Assembly: GCA_910584205.1 (NCBI GenBank) | Contig: CAJUAA010000021.1 | Span: 1-64,000 of the forward strand | Length of the DNA stretch: 64,000 nt | Direction: 5' to 3' | From: an uncultured Lachnospiraceae bacterium | Lineage (GTDB): Bacteria; Bacillota; Clostridia; Lachnospirales; Lachnospiraceae | In this document: piece by piece, positions 29,921 through 38,227 of the stretch | Position numbering within the stretch: position 1 is the first letter of the stretch | Layout of the letters: each line of letters starts with the position of its first letter | Made by a program: the position numbers and the translations under genes | The notes under the pieces: model-generated | Seen by the model: only the letters and a program-made list of their open reading frames with translations | Database searches by the model: none | Told to the model about the DNA's origin: nothing

Positions 29921-30373
29921 ATGAAAGTTGGATTTGGCTGTGACCATACGGCGATTGACCTGAAAAAGGAACTGATGGAATATATGACGGCAAAGGGATA
30001 CGAGTGTGTGGACTACGGCGCGTATGACGCAAGTGTCCGCATCGATTATCCGGATCAGGGCCTGAAGGTGGCGGAAGCCATCAAGACCGGCGAGGTGGAA
30101 AAAGGAGTTCTGATCTGCGGGACAGGCATCGGTATCTCTCTGGCGGCCAATAAAGTTCCGGGGATCCGGGCGGCCGTGTGCAGCGAGCCGTATTCTGCCA
30201 TGATGACCGCGAAACACAACGCGGCGCAGATCATTGCCATGGGCGCACGGGTGGTTGGAAACGAGATGGCAAAAATGATTGTGGATTCTTTCTTTAACAC
30301 GGAGTTTGAGGGCGGAAGGCATGCGGAGCGCGTGCAGAAGATCTGCGACATCGAAGCAAAATACAATAAATAA
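29921..30373 (+). CDS. rpiB: Ribose-5-phosphate isomerase B / sugar-phosphate isomerase RpiB-LacAB family
   Basis: Interconverts ribulose- and ribose-5-phosphate. The 150-aa protein has the N-terminal GCDHTAIDLKKEL, the YPDQGLKVAEAI segment and the catalytic cysteine C66 in CGTGIGISLAANK, plus HNAAQIIAMGARV. ATG at 29921 is set by GGAGG 9 nt upstream. It ends in a strong terminator shared with the convergent pilus-like operon. Confidence 0.93.
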   Translation: MKVGFGCDHTAIDLKKELMEYMTAKGYECVDYGAYDASVRIDYPDQGLKVAEAIKTGEVEKGVLICGTGIGISLAANKVPGIRAAVCSEPYSAMMTAKHNAAQIIAMGARVVGNEMAKMIVDSFFNTEFEGGRHAERVQKICDIEAKYNK

Positions 30374-30419
30374 ACAGGAAATCATGGATTCCGATTCTAA
30401 GAGGAAGACAGGAAGAAGA

Positions 30420-30455
30420 AATCCCCCGCGGCTTTTTGCCGCAGGGGATTTTGTG
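30420..30455 (+). terminator. Bidirectional terminator between rpiB and the pilT operon
   Basis: AATCCCCCGCGGC (30420-30432) pairs with GCCGCAGGGGATT (30438-30450) with one mismatch and a TTTTT loop, followed by TTGTGTG. A-rich sequence on the other side would serve the minus-strand operon. Confidence 0.85.
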
Positions 30456-30473
30456 TGTCCTGTGCAGGGGAGC

Positions 30474-31538
30474 TTACGAAAGCTTGGGACCCAGAAGCCG
30501 CGGGAGCATCGCGTGTTCCAGGGCGGTTTCACGGGTGACGGTGCCCTGATTGTACAGATTCAGAAGCCAGCTGTCCATAGAGAACATATCTTTGGATGTG
30601 CCGGGGGCGGAATAGATCCGTCCGTCGATCTGCGGGATCTTCTTGCCGCGGATCATGCTGCGGATATCCGGGGTGACGGTCATAAGCTCAAAGGCAGGTG
30701 TGAGTGTGCCTTTTTTCGTGGGCACGAGCTGCTGTGAGACGACAGCCTGCAGGACCATGGAGAGCTGATCCGCAATCTGCCGCTGCTGGCTGGGCGGGAA
30801 GACATCGATGATACGGTCCACGGCTTTGGCGCTTCCGGTGGTGTGCAGAGTCGAGAAGACCAGATGTCCGGTCTCTGCTGCGGTCATGGCCACCTGAGTG
30901 GTTTCATAATCGCGCATTTCTCCCAGAAGGATCACATCGGGACTCTGACGCAGAGCAGCCCGCAGGGCGGTCGCATAGCTTTCCGTATCTGTGTTGATCT
31001 CTCTCTGGCTGACGATGCTTCGTTCATGCCGGTGGAGAAATTCCAGCGGGTCCTCCAGTGTGATGATGTGTTTCTCCTGCGTCCGGTTGATCTGATCGAT
31101 GATACAGGCGAGGGTCGTGGATTTTCCGCTTCCTGCCGGTCCGGTTACCAGCACCAGCCCTCTGGAAAAACGGTTCAGGGACATGACGCCTTCCGGAATT
31201 CCCAGCTCCACAGGATTGAGGCGGGAGGAGGAGATCACACGGATGACGACGGACAGGGAACCTCTCTGCCGGTAGGCGCTGGCACGAAATCTGGACACGC
31301 CCGGCAGAGGAAAAGAAAAATCATCATCACCGGTCTCACGGAGCCGGTTCATGGGCCTTTCGGCCAGCGCGTAGATTTCCTTGATAAACCGTTCGGTGTC
31401 CGGCGGCATGAGCTTCTGGTCGTCCAGTCTGACCATGTTATGATTGACCCGCATGGAGGCGGGAAGCCCCGTTACGATAAATATATCCGAAGCTTTGTTC
31501 TGGAAGGCTTTTTCGAGCAGTTCTTTTGCGGTGATCAT
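30474..31538 (-). CDS. pilT: PilT-type secretion/twitching ATPase
   Basis: Hexameric ATPase that drives pilus retraction. The 354-aa protein has Walker A GPAGSGKSTT, the Asp box TLEDPLEFLH, Walker B VILLGEMRD and the His box GHLVFSTLHT. The N-terminal SDIFIVTGLPASMRV region and the overall length fit PilT better than PilB or GspE, which are longer and carry a zinc finger. ATG at 31538 follows AGGAGG at 8 nt. It is the last gene of the minus-strand operon, ending at the shared terminator. No PilB-type extension ATPase and no prepilin peptidase gene is in the window. Confidence 0.9.
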   Translation of the reverse strand: MITAKELLEKAFQNKASDIFIVTGLPASMRVNHNMVRLDDQKLMPPDTERFIKEIYALAERPMNRLRETGDDDFSFPLPGVSRFRASAYRQRGSLSVVIRVISSSRLNPVELGIPEGVMSLNRFSRGLVLVTGPAGSGKSTTLACIIDQINRTQEKHIITLEDPLEFLHRHERSIVSQREINTDTESYATALRAALRQSPDVILLGEMRDYETTQVAMTAAETGHLVFSTLHTTGSAKAVDRIIDVFPPSQQRQIADQLSMVLQAVVSQQLVPTKKGTLTPAFELMTVTPDIRSMIRGKKIPQIDGRIYSAPGTSKDMFSMDSWLLNLYNQGTVTRETALEHAMLPRLLGPKLS

Positions 31539-31558
31539 AATGTTAATCCTCCTGATTA

Positions 31559-32041
31559 TTAAAATGTCATAAGGTTCAGGCTGTCGTCTCCGTCCCACCG
31601 GGAAGCGGGGACCTCCTGCCATGAGGTAATCCGATAGTAGCCGTTCTGCATTTCTGCAGACGTATTCAATGTCAGGGTGACCCGGAGCGACTGGGCGTCG
31701 TCAATGGGCACCTCGTAGGTGACCGAGGGCATCCGGGAATCCGGGTCTGTCTCTACACTGCCGAAGCGCGTAAGCTCTGCCTCCGCAGTTTCCCGGTAAT
31801 CATCGGGATGGGCGGTATATGCCGCATCCAGAGCCTCGTCGATCTGCTTCAGGGTTTCAGAAGCAGATCCGGACGCCAGATAATAGTCCGCATTGTGCCG
31901 GGCGATTTTCTGGCTGTACCGGTATTCACTGAGCGCCCCGGACAGGGACAGGGCGGAAAATACGACCAGGCAAAGGACGATAAAAATCATAAGCAGAGAG
32001 ACCGAACCTATGTTTGTGATCGGATGAGTTGTCTTTTTCAT
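31559..32041 (-). CDS. Small single-membrane-segment protein of the pilus-like operon (160 aa)
   Basis: Not recognised as a named family. A short N-terminal tail (MKKTTHPITNIGSVS) is followed by one membrane helix (about 15-37) and then a helical and strand-rich extracellular part. The helix is in the position of a pilin stalk, but no Gly-Phe processing site is seen. The start overlaps the stop of the upstream gene and pilT starts 20 nt after its stop. Probably a minor pilin-like or assembly component. Confidence 0.7.
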   Translation of the reverse strand: MKKTTHPITNIGSVSLLMIFIVLCLVVFSALSLSGALSEYRYSQKIARHNADYYLASGSASETLKQIDEALDAAYTAHPDDYRETAEAELTRFGSVETDPDSRMPSVTYEVPIDDAQSLRVTLTLNTSAEMQNGYYRITSWQEVPASRWDGDDSLNLMTF

Positions 32042-32514
32042 GCTGCGCCGGTTCCTCCTTTTCTGGACAGGTCCGAAGGGATGAGGGGATGATAGGAGAC
32101 GCCTTCCAGACGGTAGATCTCAGTGGAATGACTGTCTCCGTAGATGATTACCGACCATGAGGCGGTCCGATCATCCTCCGGAACGGAGATGATGTCCATC
32201 TGGTAAACCATGTCCGCGCTGGCGCAGGAATGGAACTCTTCGTCCAGGAGGAGCGTAATCCCTTCTTCGGTCAGGACGCAGGATTCCGGAAACAGTTCCA
32301 GAATCTCTTCCTGCGGATCCCCGGCCTGGTTTAACAGCTCGGCGGCGGAGACGGCGCAGCGGACTGCCATGTCCAGTTCCGCCGTGTCTCTGCCCAGAAG
32401 GCTTGCCTTTACAAACAGCTGCAGGCAGACCGCGCTGGCCAGCGAGAAAAACAGGATGGACAGGATGATCTCCATCAGGAGCAGTTCGGAGCGACTGGAA
32501 GAAAGTTTCTTCAT
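32038..32514 (-). CDS. Pseudopilin-like protein of the pilus-like operon (158 aa)
   Basis: Begins MKKLSSSRSELLLMEIILSI; a short basic leader, then a hydrophobic helix containing a glutamate near its start, like the E5 of class III pilins. The canonical cleavage glycine is missing. The remainder looks like a small globular extracellular domain with two cysteines. Overlaps both neighbours by 4 nt (ATGA), so it is translated as one unit with them. Product function unknown. Confidence 0.7.
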   Translation of the reverse strand: MKKLSSSRSELLLMEIILSILFFSLASAVCLQLFVKASLLGRDTAELDMAVRCAVSAAELLNQAGDPQEEILELFPESCVLTEEGITLLLDEEFHSCASADMVYQMDIISVPEDDRTASWSVIIYGDSHSTEIYRLEGVSYHPLIPSDLSRKGGTGAA

Positions 32515-32996
32515 GGCACACTCCTTTCCGACGCAACCAGGGAACTTTCTGTCCCGCTGCTGTCCACCGCGGTGAACAGATAGATCCGGTCATCCAGCTG
32601 TTCGATGGACAGAGACGCGATCTGCATGATGTCTCTGCCTTCTTTCAGAGGTACCGGGATACCGTCGTTGATAAAAAGTTCTTTCAGCACGCCGTCATAC
32701 ACGTAGATATAGGTAGTGCAGGCGGTCCCGTTGTAATCGGCGGACAGGGCAAGACAGTCGATGCCGTCGATGGAGACAGAGTTTATGGCACCGTCGGTGT
32801 CGTTCTGACGTATCTTCTCTGACAGATAGGACAGGACAGTGCGGTTCTCGTCGTTGATGCTGAGCCTTTTCGTGGTAGAGGTATAGACATTCGCCGCCAG
32901 GATCAGTACGCTCATGGACGAAGCGGCAAATACAAAAAACAGTGCGATCGGAAAGATCAGGTCGATCACATGTCGGTGGCGGGGCCGAAACCTCAT
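32511..32996 (-). CDS. DUF4860-like pilus-operon protein (161 aa)
   Basis: A basic leader (MRFRPRHRHVIDLIFPIALF) runs into a membrane helix (about 12-35), followed by a beta-rich domain with repeated IDG and YIYVYDGVLKELF segments. It resembles DUF4860 proteins, which occur beside GspF and PilT genes in Clostridia. The start lies 4 nt inside the upstream gene. Likely a minor subunit of the same extracellular filament or secretion device. Confidence 0.7.
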   Translation of the reverse strand: MRFRPRHRHVIDLIFPIALFFVFAASSMSVLILAANVYTSTTKRLSINDENRTVLSYLSEKIRQNDTDGAINSVSIDGIDCLALSADYNGTACTTYIYVYDGVLKELFINDGIPVPLKEGRDIMQIASLSIEQLDDRIYLFTAVDSSGTESSLVASERSVP

Positions 32997-33337
32997 GATC
33001 CATCCCTCCTGTCTATAATGGTGACTTCCGGTATGAGGTTGCTTCCAAGTACCTGATAGTCTACAAAAAACCGGTTCTCATCGTAGGTAAGCCCGTAATG
33101 GTCCTTCAGATACTGCAGGTTACCCGGATAGGAGCCCTCGATGGTATAGCAGCGGACGATTCCGCGGTTGATCGCCTGCTCCAGGGTTTTTGCCGCCTGG
33201 GTGTCTGCCTGTACGGACACATTGGATACGCCCGCGATAAAAATTGCCATAACAACCGCAAAACCGATAACAGAAACGGAAAAGTTTCTTATGGAAGAAT
33301 TCTGCCGGTACGTTTCAAAACGATGCTTTCTGCGCAT
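32993..33337 (-). CDS. Small pilin-like protein (114 aa)
   Basis: The first gene after the GspF homologue. A membrane helix (about 20-45) is followed by AKTLEQAINRGIVRCYTIEG and SYPGNLQYLKDHYGL, which closely resemble the stretch after the stalk of GspG/type IV pilins (AI...CY..EG.YP..L..L). The leader MRRKHRFETYRQNSSIRNFS lacks the Gly before the helix, so processing by a standard prepilin peptidase is doubtful. This is the best candidate for the main subunit; the call is inference. Confidence 0.7.
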   Translation of the reverse strand: MRRKHRFETYRQNSSIRNFSVSVIGFAVVMAIFIAGVSNVSVQADTQAAKTLEQAINRGIVRCYTIEGSYPGNLQYLKDHYGLTYDENRFFVDYQVLGSNLIPEVTIIDRRDGS

Positions 33338-33349
33338 TCTTTCGTCCTC

Positions 33350-34399
33350 CTACAGGCTTGCCATGATTCCCATGAGCGGAAGCATGACGGACAGAAGGAT
33401 CAGGCCGACGATCAGGGACAGGAGGATGACCAGGGTGGGTTCCAGCGCGGCGATGAAGCCGGTGAATTTCAGATCGATCTCCTCCTGATACCGGTCTGCG
33501 ATCTCCTGCATGACCTCATCCAGGGCGCCGGTCCGGTCGCCGACGGCGGCCATGCGCGCGTAGATACCGGTAAAAATTTCGGCTTCCGAGAATGCTTTGT
33601 TCAGTTCTGCTCCGTCCTCGATGGCAGTTCTGCACAGATCCAGCTTCTTTGAAAAATCATCGTTGGCCACCAGCCCGGATGTGAGCTTCAGGCATTCTTC
33701 CGGGCTCATGCCGCTGCTTAAAGTCAGCGACATGCCGCTGGCAAATCTGCAGGCGGTGATTTTCTCCAAAAACGAACGGAACCAGGAAATATGTACAACA
33801 AAAGCGCCGAGCATCCTGCGGCCCTTTCTGGAACCGCCAAAGTACAGAACGGCGGCGGCCAGGAGAATGGTCAGGATGAGGAGCACCGTGGAGTAGCGGT
33901 TGACGGCGTTTCCGAAATCCAGAAGCGCACGGGAGATTCCGGTCATCTCGCTGCCCAGCTGCTGGAAGATCTGGTCAAAGACCGGCATGACTTTTGTGAC
34001 AAGCACCAGGATCACCAGAAGCATCATGAAGACCATGATGAGGGGATAAGTGACCGCGTTTCGAATGGACTGGGCAATGGACGCTTCCCGGTCATAATAG
34101 GCGGCCAGAGCGTCCAGTACATCGTCCAGCCGTCCGGTATCCTCGCCGATCCGGACCATCTGAAGCAGGTACTCCGGGAACGCTCTGGTTTCCCTGAGTG
34201 ACTGATGAAGGCTTCCGGTGGTCTGAAGGGCGTCGTCAATCTCTGCGAGGAAAGCCCGTTCTTCCGGGTCTGTGGTATCTTCCAGCATGATGGCGATCCC
34301 TTCCATGACGAAGATCCCGGAATGAAGGATCATTGCCATCTGAGAGCAGAAAGCGGATATCTCCGTATTGGATAAAGGGGAAAATGTTTGCTGTGACAT
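33350..34399 (-). CDS. GspF/PilC-type inner-membrane platform protein
   Basis: A 349-aa type II secretion system F domain protein with two GspF repeats (about 10-135 and 215-340), three hydrophobic segments (around 117-140, 160-185, 315-340) and typical MVRIGEDTGRLDDVLDALAAYYD and MAAVGDRTGALDEVM signatures. It forms the platform on which an ATPase such as PilT acts. First gene of the pilus-like block; a 6-bp inverted repeat (34416-34431) sits between it and the lipoprotein gene upstream and may weaken read-through. Confidence 0.9.
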   Translation of the reverse strand: MSQQTFSPLSNTEISAFCSQMAMILHSGIFVMEGIAIMLEDTTDPEERAFLAEIDDALQTTGSLHQSLRETRAFPEYLLQMVRIGEDTGRLDDVLDALAAYYDREASIAQSIRNAVTYPLIMVFMMLLVILVLVTKVMPVFDQIFQQLGSEMTGISRALLDFGNAVNRYSTVLLILTILLAAAVLYFGGSRKGRRMLGAFVVHISWFRSFLEKITACRFASGMSLTLSSGMSPEECLKLTSGLVANDDFSKKLDLCRTAIEDGAELNKAFSEAEIFTGIYARMAAVGDRTGALDEVMQEIADRYQEEIDLKFTGFIAALEPTLVILLSLIVGLILLSVMLPLMGIMASL

Positions 34400-34438
34400 A
34401 AAAACTCCTTTCCTGGCTGCGGTGCCGCAGCGGAATAT

Positions 34439-35419
34439 TTAATAGTAGTATTTTACGATGTAGTTTGAGCCGTCGCCGATAAACTGCTTCAGGTCCCGGC
34501 TGTTGGTGCCGGCGGCGAAGGTGGGATCCATCAGGCTCCAGGAGGAACCGTTAAATTCTATGATGTTGTCGATCCATCCGGTCTCTTCCAGATAGACGCT
34601 GATCCATGCGTGATAGGCTTCACCGGCATATCCGACTTCCAGACGCGTGGGAATTCTCTGCGACCGGAGCATGGCGGCCGTGACCGCGGCATAGTCAAAA
34701 CAGATGCCGGTCCCGTTTCGCAACGTCTCATCCACGTCCGGAAGATATCCGTAGGCGACACTGGAGGCTTTGGCCGTATCATAGGTAATATTTTTCGTTA
34801 CATAATGATAGATCTTCTCCACCGCTTCCAGATCGGAGCCTGCGCCCTGGGTCAGTTCCTTTCCTTTTGCCACAGCCTCCGACCGGGGCGTAAAGGATAC
34901 ATACTGATTGGGATACAGAAAAGGAAGAAACTCGTCTTCAATGGTGACCTGCAGCTCATTGGAAAATGCCACGGAATACATGTCGTCCTGCACGTTTTCC
35001 AGGACCGAAAGAGAGTAGGTGCCGTCTCCGCCCGGAAGGGGAAAAGTTTCGAATTCCTGTTCCTGTGACAGCAGGTAGGTGTAGGTGTTCTCTTCAGGTG
35101 TCTCGATCTGCAGTTTGACTTTCTGGTTGGTGCCGGTGTAGCGGACCATGACATATCCCTGGTCCGTATGGGACGCGTCGACCGTGACGGTATCGGTTCC
35201 GGAGGCATCCGTACCGTCGGCGGCCGGGACCAGTACCTGCGGGGTGTTGTCGCGGACGTTCTGCAGGGGTTCTTCCCGGGTTGCGGAAGAGCCGCCGAAT
35301 ACGCCGGCAACTCCGCTCCCGGAAGGACTGCCGGCCGCCTGCGCTTCCGAACTGTCACTTTTGCAGCCGGTCAGAAGGACACAGCATAAAACAATGGACA
35401 GGATCGTCTTTTTGCTCAT
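34439..35419 (-). CDS. Transglutaminase-like lipoprotein
   Basis: A 326-aa exported protein. The signal ends in a lipobox (LLTG-C19). A Ser/Gly/Pro-rich linker leads to an immunoglobulin-like middle part and a C-terminal transglutaminase-like domain with the Cys in NGTGICFDYAAV, the His in AYHAWISVYL and an Asp in WSLMDPTFAAG, so the papain-like triad is intact. Such proteins are probable extracellular peptidases or crosslinkers; the substrate is unknown. It has its own promoter and lies 40 nt upstream of the GspF gene, so it may lead that operon. Confidence 0.85.
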   Translation of the reverse strand: MSKKTILSIVLCCVLLTGCKSDSSEAQAAGSPSGSGVAGVFGGSSATREEPLQNVRDNTPQVLVPAADGTDASGTDTVTVDASHTDQGYVMVRYTGTNQKVKLQIETPEENTYTYLLSQEQEFETFPLPGGDGTYSLSVLENVQDDMYSVAFSNELQVTIEDEFLPFLYPNQYVSFTPRSEAVAKGKELTQGAGSDLEAVEKIYHYVTKNITYDTAKASSVAYGYLPDVDETLRNGTGICFDYAAVTAAMLRSQRIPTRLEVGYAGEAYHAWISVYLEETGWIDNIIEFNGSSWSLMDPTFAAGTNSRDLKQFIGDGSNYIVKYYY

Positions 35420-35466
35420 GTATGGTAATATCCTCCATATGTTGAAATCAGTTGTTACAATAATAT

Positions 35467-35495
35467 TAGTATACTACCGAAGCGGTGGATTATCA
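35467..35495 (-). promoter_or_regulatory. Promoter for the transglutaminase-pilus-like operon
   Basis: On the minus strand TTGATA (35495-35490), 17 bp, TATACT (35472-35467), about 47 nt before the start codon. It is a strong sigma-A match. Confidence 0.65.
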
Positions 35496-35560
35496 ATCTT
35501 TTTGTGGACGCCGGGCGGGAGGGGATTTCTTAAAAATTCTTTAATTTTTCGGAATATGGT

Positions 35561-35589
35561 TTGACTTTGGAAAAGGACGGTGGTACACT
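35561..35589 (+). promoter_or_regulatory. Promoter for the DUF4352-like lipoprotein gene
   Basis: TTGACT (35561-35566), 17-bp spacer and TACACT (35584-35589), about 80 nt upstream of the ATG, divergent from the transglutaminase promoter. Confidence 0.65.
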
Positions 35590-35670
35590 AAAAAAGATAC
35601 AGCGTGTACCGGCAGAATCCTAATACATACAGGGCCGGACACAGGAGATAAGGACAGGAGGAGACGTGAT

Positions 35671-36174
35671 ATGAAAAAAGTGATACCGGTGTTACTGAGC
35701 CTGATGCTTGTGGCATCGCTGGCGGGATGTGGGAAAAAGGATGGCTTTGGTGCCACCAAGAAGACCTACTTTTTTGACTATACGGTCAACAGCGCCTATG
35801 TATGCAGCGAGTTTGAGGGTTATCAGCCAGAAGAGGGCAACAGCCTTTTGGTAGCGGAGGTGACGGTGAAGAGCACCTTTGATACGGCAATCGAAATGTA
35901 CGACACGGATTTCCAGGCTCAGTGGGGCGGGGAAGGCGATGAAGATTTCAGTATGCCGATCACCTTTGACGGAACAGAGGAAGGCATGGATGTACTGACG
36001 GAAGAGCAGCTTCCGGGAATTTATCCGCTGCAGCCCAAAGAGTCCCGGACCGGGCTTCTGATCTTCGAGATACCGGAGGGCAAGCTTGATCTGTCGATTT
36101 CCTATATGGAAGCGTTCGACGATGATACGACCGGCGAAACCTACTTTGTGAACTTTACTGCGGAGCAGAAGTAA
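35671..36174 (+). CDS. DUF4352-like lipoprotein
   Basis: A 167-aa lipoprotein: signal peptide with lipobox SLAG-C20, then a beta-sandwich-like domain (NSLLVAEVTVKST and ESRTGLLIFEIPEG) typical of DUF4352/telomeric-repeat-like extracellular domains. No catalytic residues are apparent. AGGAGGAGACGTGAT precedes the ATG. It is a single-gene transcript, flanked by its own promoter and terminator. Function unknown. Confidence 0.8.
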   Translation: MKKVIPVLLSLMLVASLAGCGKKDGFGATKKTYFFDYTVNSAYVCSEFEGYQPEEGNSLLVAEVTVKSTFDTAIEMYDTDFQAQWGGEGDEDFSMPITFDGTEEGMDVLTEEQLPGIYPLQPKESRTGLLIFEIPEGKLDLSISYMEAFDDDTTGETYFVNFTAEQK

Positions 36175-36199
36175 GAGAAAATCATAACAGATCTGTATT

Positions 36200-36231
36200 T
36201 TGAGGGGATGCCGGGATGTGCATCCCCTCAA
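36200..36231 (+). terminator. Strong hairpin after the lipoprotein gene
   Basis: A perfect 12-bp stem: TTGAGGGGATGC (36200-36211) and GCATCCCCTCAA (36220-36231), loop of 8 nt. It is followed by GTCGTTGT, so the U-run is weak, but the stem is strong. It is part of the 310-nt gene-free gap 36175-36484. Confidence 0.65.
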
Positions 36232-36306
36232 GTCGTTGTAAACGGCCTGTCTGGAACGGATGCCGAATTCTGCGGTTCTGTGGGAAAAAGCCCCGAAAAA
36301 GGGAGG

Positions 36307-36331
36307 ATGCCGGGTGCTGTTCACCCGGCAT
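36307..36331 (+). terminator. Second perfect hairpin in the 36.2-36.5 kb gap
   Basis: ATGCCGGGTG (36307-36316) pairs perfectly with CACCCGGCAT (36322-36331), loop CTGTT, followed by TATTATG. With the preceding hairpin it makes a double stop; the remaining AT-rich part of the gap (36340-36480) holds only possible -10-like TTATTATAGG before yqeG and no gene that I can see. Confidence 0.55.
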
Positions 36332-36484
36332 TATTATGAAAAAGTTTATTTAAAAGTATTAGCTGACTGGCCTTTGTTTTTGATGATTTTATTATAGGCA
36401 AAAGAAATGAAGGAATCATGTGCATAAAGTAAACCTTTTTTAAAAGAAAAATGAATAATCTATGAACGGAAGGAGAGGTTTAAA

Positions 36485-36973
36485 ATGTTTCTGGAACATC
36501 TGTACCCGGACAGCGTGACGGCATCGGTATACGCGCTTGACTGGGAGGGGCTTTCCGCCAGATACGGGGCGGTGATCTTTGATATTGACAATACGCTGGT
36601 GCCTCACGGGGCTCCTGCGGACGAACAGGCGGTTCGTCTGTTCTCGCGCATCCACAGCCTGGGCATGAAGACGCTGCTGGTATCCAACAACCGGGAGGCA
36701 AGAGTGAAGCCTTTTGCGGAGGCGCTGGAGACCGCCTATGTACATAAGGCAGGAAAACCGAAGAAAAAAGGATATGACAGAGCGGTCGGGAAGCTGGGCA
36801 TGAAGCCGGAACGGATCCTGTTTATCGGGGACCAGGTCTTTACGGATATCTGGGGAGCAAACCGGGCGGGGATGCATACGGTGCTGACGGAGCCGGTGGA
36901 CCCTTCTACGGATGAGATCCAGATCGTGGTCAAACGGTGGTTTGAAAAGCCGTTTCGGCACAAAAGGACCTGA
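36485..36973 (+). CDS. yqeG: YqeG-family HAD IIIA phosphatase
   Basis: A 162-aa haloacid-dehalogenase-type phosphatase with the motif I nucleophile in VIFDIDNTLVPHG, motif II VSNN, a motif III lysine (AGKPKKKGYD) and motif IV FIGDQVFTDIWGANRAGMHT. YqeG is related to the mitochondrial phosphatidylglycerophosphatase GEP4, and a lipid-phosphate role is likely but not shown for this protein. ATG follows GGAGAGG. Confidence 0.88.
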   Translation: MFLEHLYPDSVTASVYALDWEGLSARYGAVIFDIDNTLVPHGAPADEQAVRLFSRIHSLGMKTLLVSNNREARVKPFAEALETAYVHKAGKPKKKGYDRAVGKLGMKPERILFIGDQVFTDIWGANRAGMHTVLTEPVDPSTDEIQIVVKRWFEKPFRHKRT

Positions 36974-37010
36974 AACGTAAGAACTTTGTAACAGATATTC
37001 AATATTTCAA

Positions 37011-37019
37011 TGCTATAAT
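37011..37019 (+). promoter_or_regulatory. Extended -10 promoter for the lipoprotein-transporter-two-component operon
   Basis: TGC then TATAAT (37014-37019), 45 nt before the ATG at 37064. AT-rich upstream DNA without a clear -35. Confidence 0.5.
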
Positions 37020-37063
37020 AACAGGACAAAATTCATATAATGGGATTGGGGATGTGATAAAGT

Positions 37064-38227
37064 ATGAAGAAATGGGCCGGATACCTGTTATTGATGGCAT
37101 TGAGCGTCGGCGTCCCGGGGTGCGGGAGCGGTGAGACCGGGTCGGAACTGCTGACCGAGACGAAGAAGGCGGTGGTTCCGGATACCGAATCGGTGGAGCT
37201 GCCGGTGGAAGAGACAGAAGAAGGGATTGCGATCCCGGTATACAGCGGAGATGACCAGGCGGAACATCTCGTCCGTCAGACCGTGTATGTGGACGAGATA
37301 AACGAGCAGACGGTCATGGCGGAGCTTGCGCGGGCACTTGGCCTGGGAGAAGGCCCGGGTGTCCGGTCGCTTACGTTCGGCATGCATGGGGGCGACCGGG
37401 TGGCGATGCTGGACATGAACCGGGCGTTTGCCGACTATCTGGACCGGTTGGGCACGGCAGGGGAACAGATTGTGATGGGAAGCCTGACCAATACGTTTCT
37501 GGACTGCTACCAGTGCGATCTTCTCATGATTACGGCGGAGGGGAAGGTGCTTGAGACCAGCCACAGCATTTATGAGGAATATCTGGAATGGTATCCATAT
37601 GTGGAGGTTCCCTACCGGGTGAAGGAACTGGTGCTGGAGCAGGGGAACATCCGGATCTCCTGTCCGCAGATTGAAGGGCTTTCGGATAACGGCATCCAGG
37701 GCAAATGGAACCGGATCTTTCTGGGAGCGGAAGAGCGGACCATGGACGAATGGGACGCCAGCGGCGCCTACGAAGCCGGATTTGAAGTGAAGACCATGAC
37801 GGCGGACGTTCTTTCCATATTGATGAGCGGACGTTTTTATGAGGGCGATACGGAGCAGCCCTGTGTGTTCCGGTATACCTACAATATTGATCTGAATACG
37901 GGAGAAAGCATCCGGCTTGCGGATTATGTGGATGTGTCGAAGGTGGCGGAAGACCTGTTTGCGGGCAGAGGTTATTATGTGGAAGAGACGCTGGCGCCGT
38001 ATTTTGAAGAGCGGATCCATGCCATCTATGAGAATCCGGAGATGCTGTCAAGGTCTCTGGAGGGATATGATTATGCGGAGGACGGAAACAGTCCTTACGG
38101 GTATTCCTATTTGAAGGACGGAAAAGTGTGGATCTGTATGGAAGTGCCCCATGATCTGGGAGACTACATCGAGATTGAACTGGAGGCACAACAGAAAGAA
38201 AACAGAAAAGGAGCAGAAGAAGAATGA
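37064..38227 (+). CDS. GerMN-like lipoprotein
   Basis: A 387-aa lipoprotein (lipobox VPG-C20). Residues about 55-175 look like a GerMN domain: LTFGMHGGDRVAMLDMNRAF, then SLTNTFLDCYQCDLLMITAEGK, as in sporulation and germination lipoproteins. The C-terminal half (about 190-370) resembles the DUF3298/RsiV-type extracellular domain. First gene of a run with 4-nt overlaps. The role is unknown; a sensor or cell-wall-binding protein is plausible. Confidence 0.7.
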   Translation: MKKWAGYLLLMALSVGVPGCGSGETGSELLTETKKAVVPDTESVELPVEETEEGIAIPVYSGDDQAEHLVRQTVYVDEINEQTVMAELARALGLGEGPGVRSLTFGMHGGDRVAMLDMNRAFADYLDRLGTAGEQIVMGSLTNTFLDCYQCDLLMITAEGKVLETSHSIYEEYLEWYPYVEVPYRVKELVLEQGNIRISCPQIEGLSDNGIQGKWNRIFLGAEERTMDEWDASGAYEAGFEVKTMTADVLSILMSGRFYEGDTEQPCVFRYTYNIDLNTGESIRLADYVDVSKVAEDLFAGRGYYVEETLAPYFEERIHAIYENPEMLSRSLEGYDYAEDGNSPYGYSYLKDGKVWICMEVPHDLGDYIEIELEAQQKENRKGAEEE

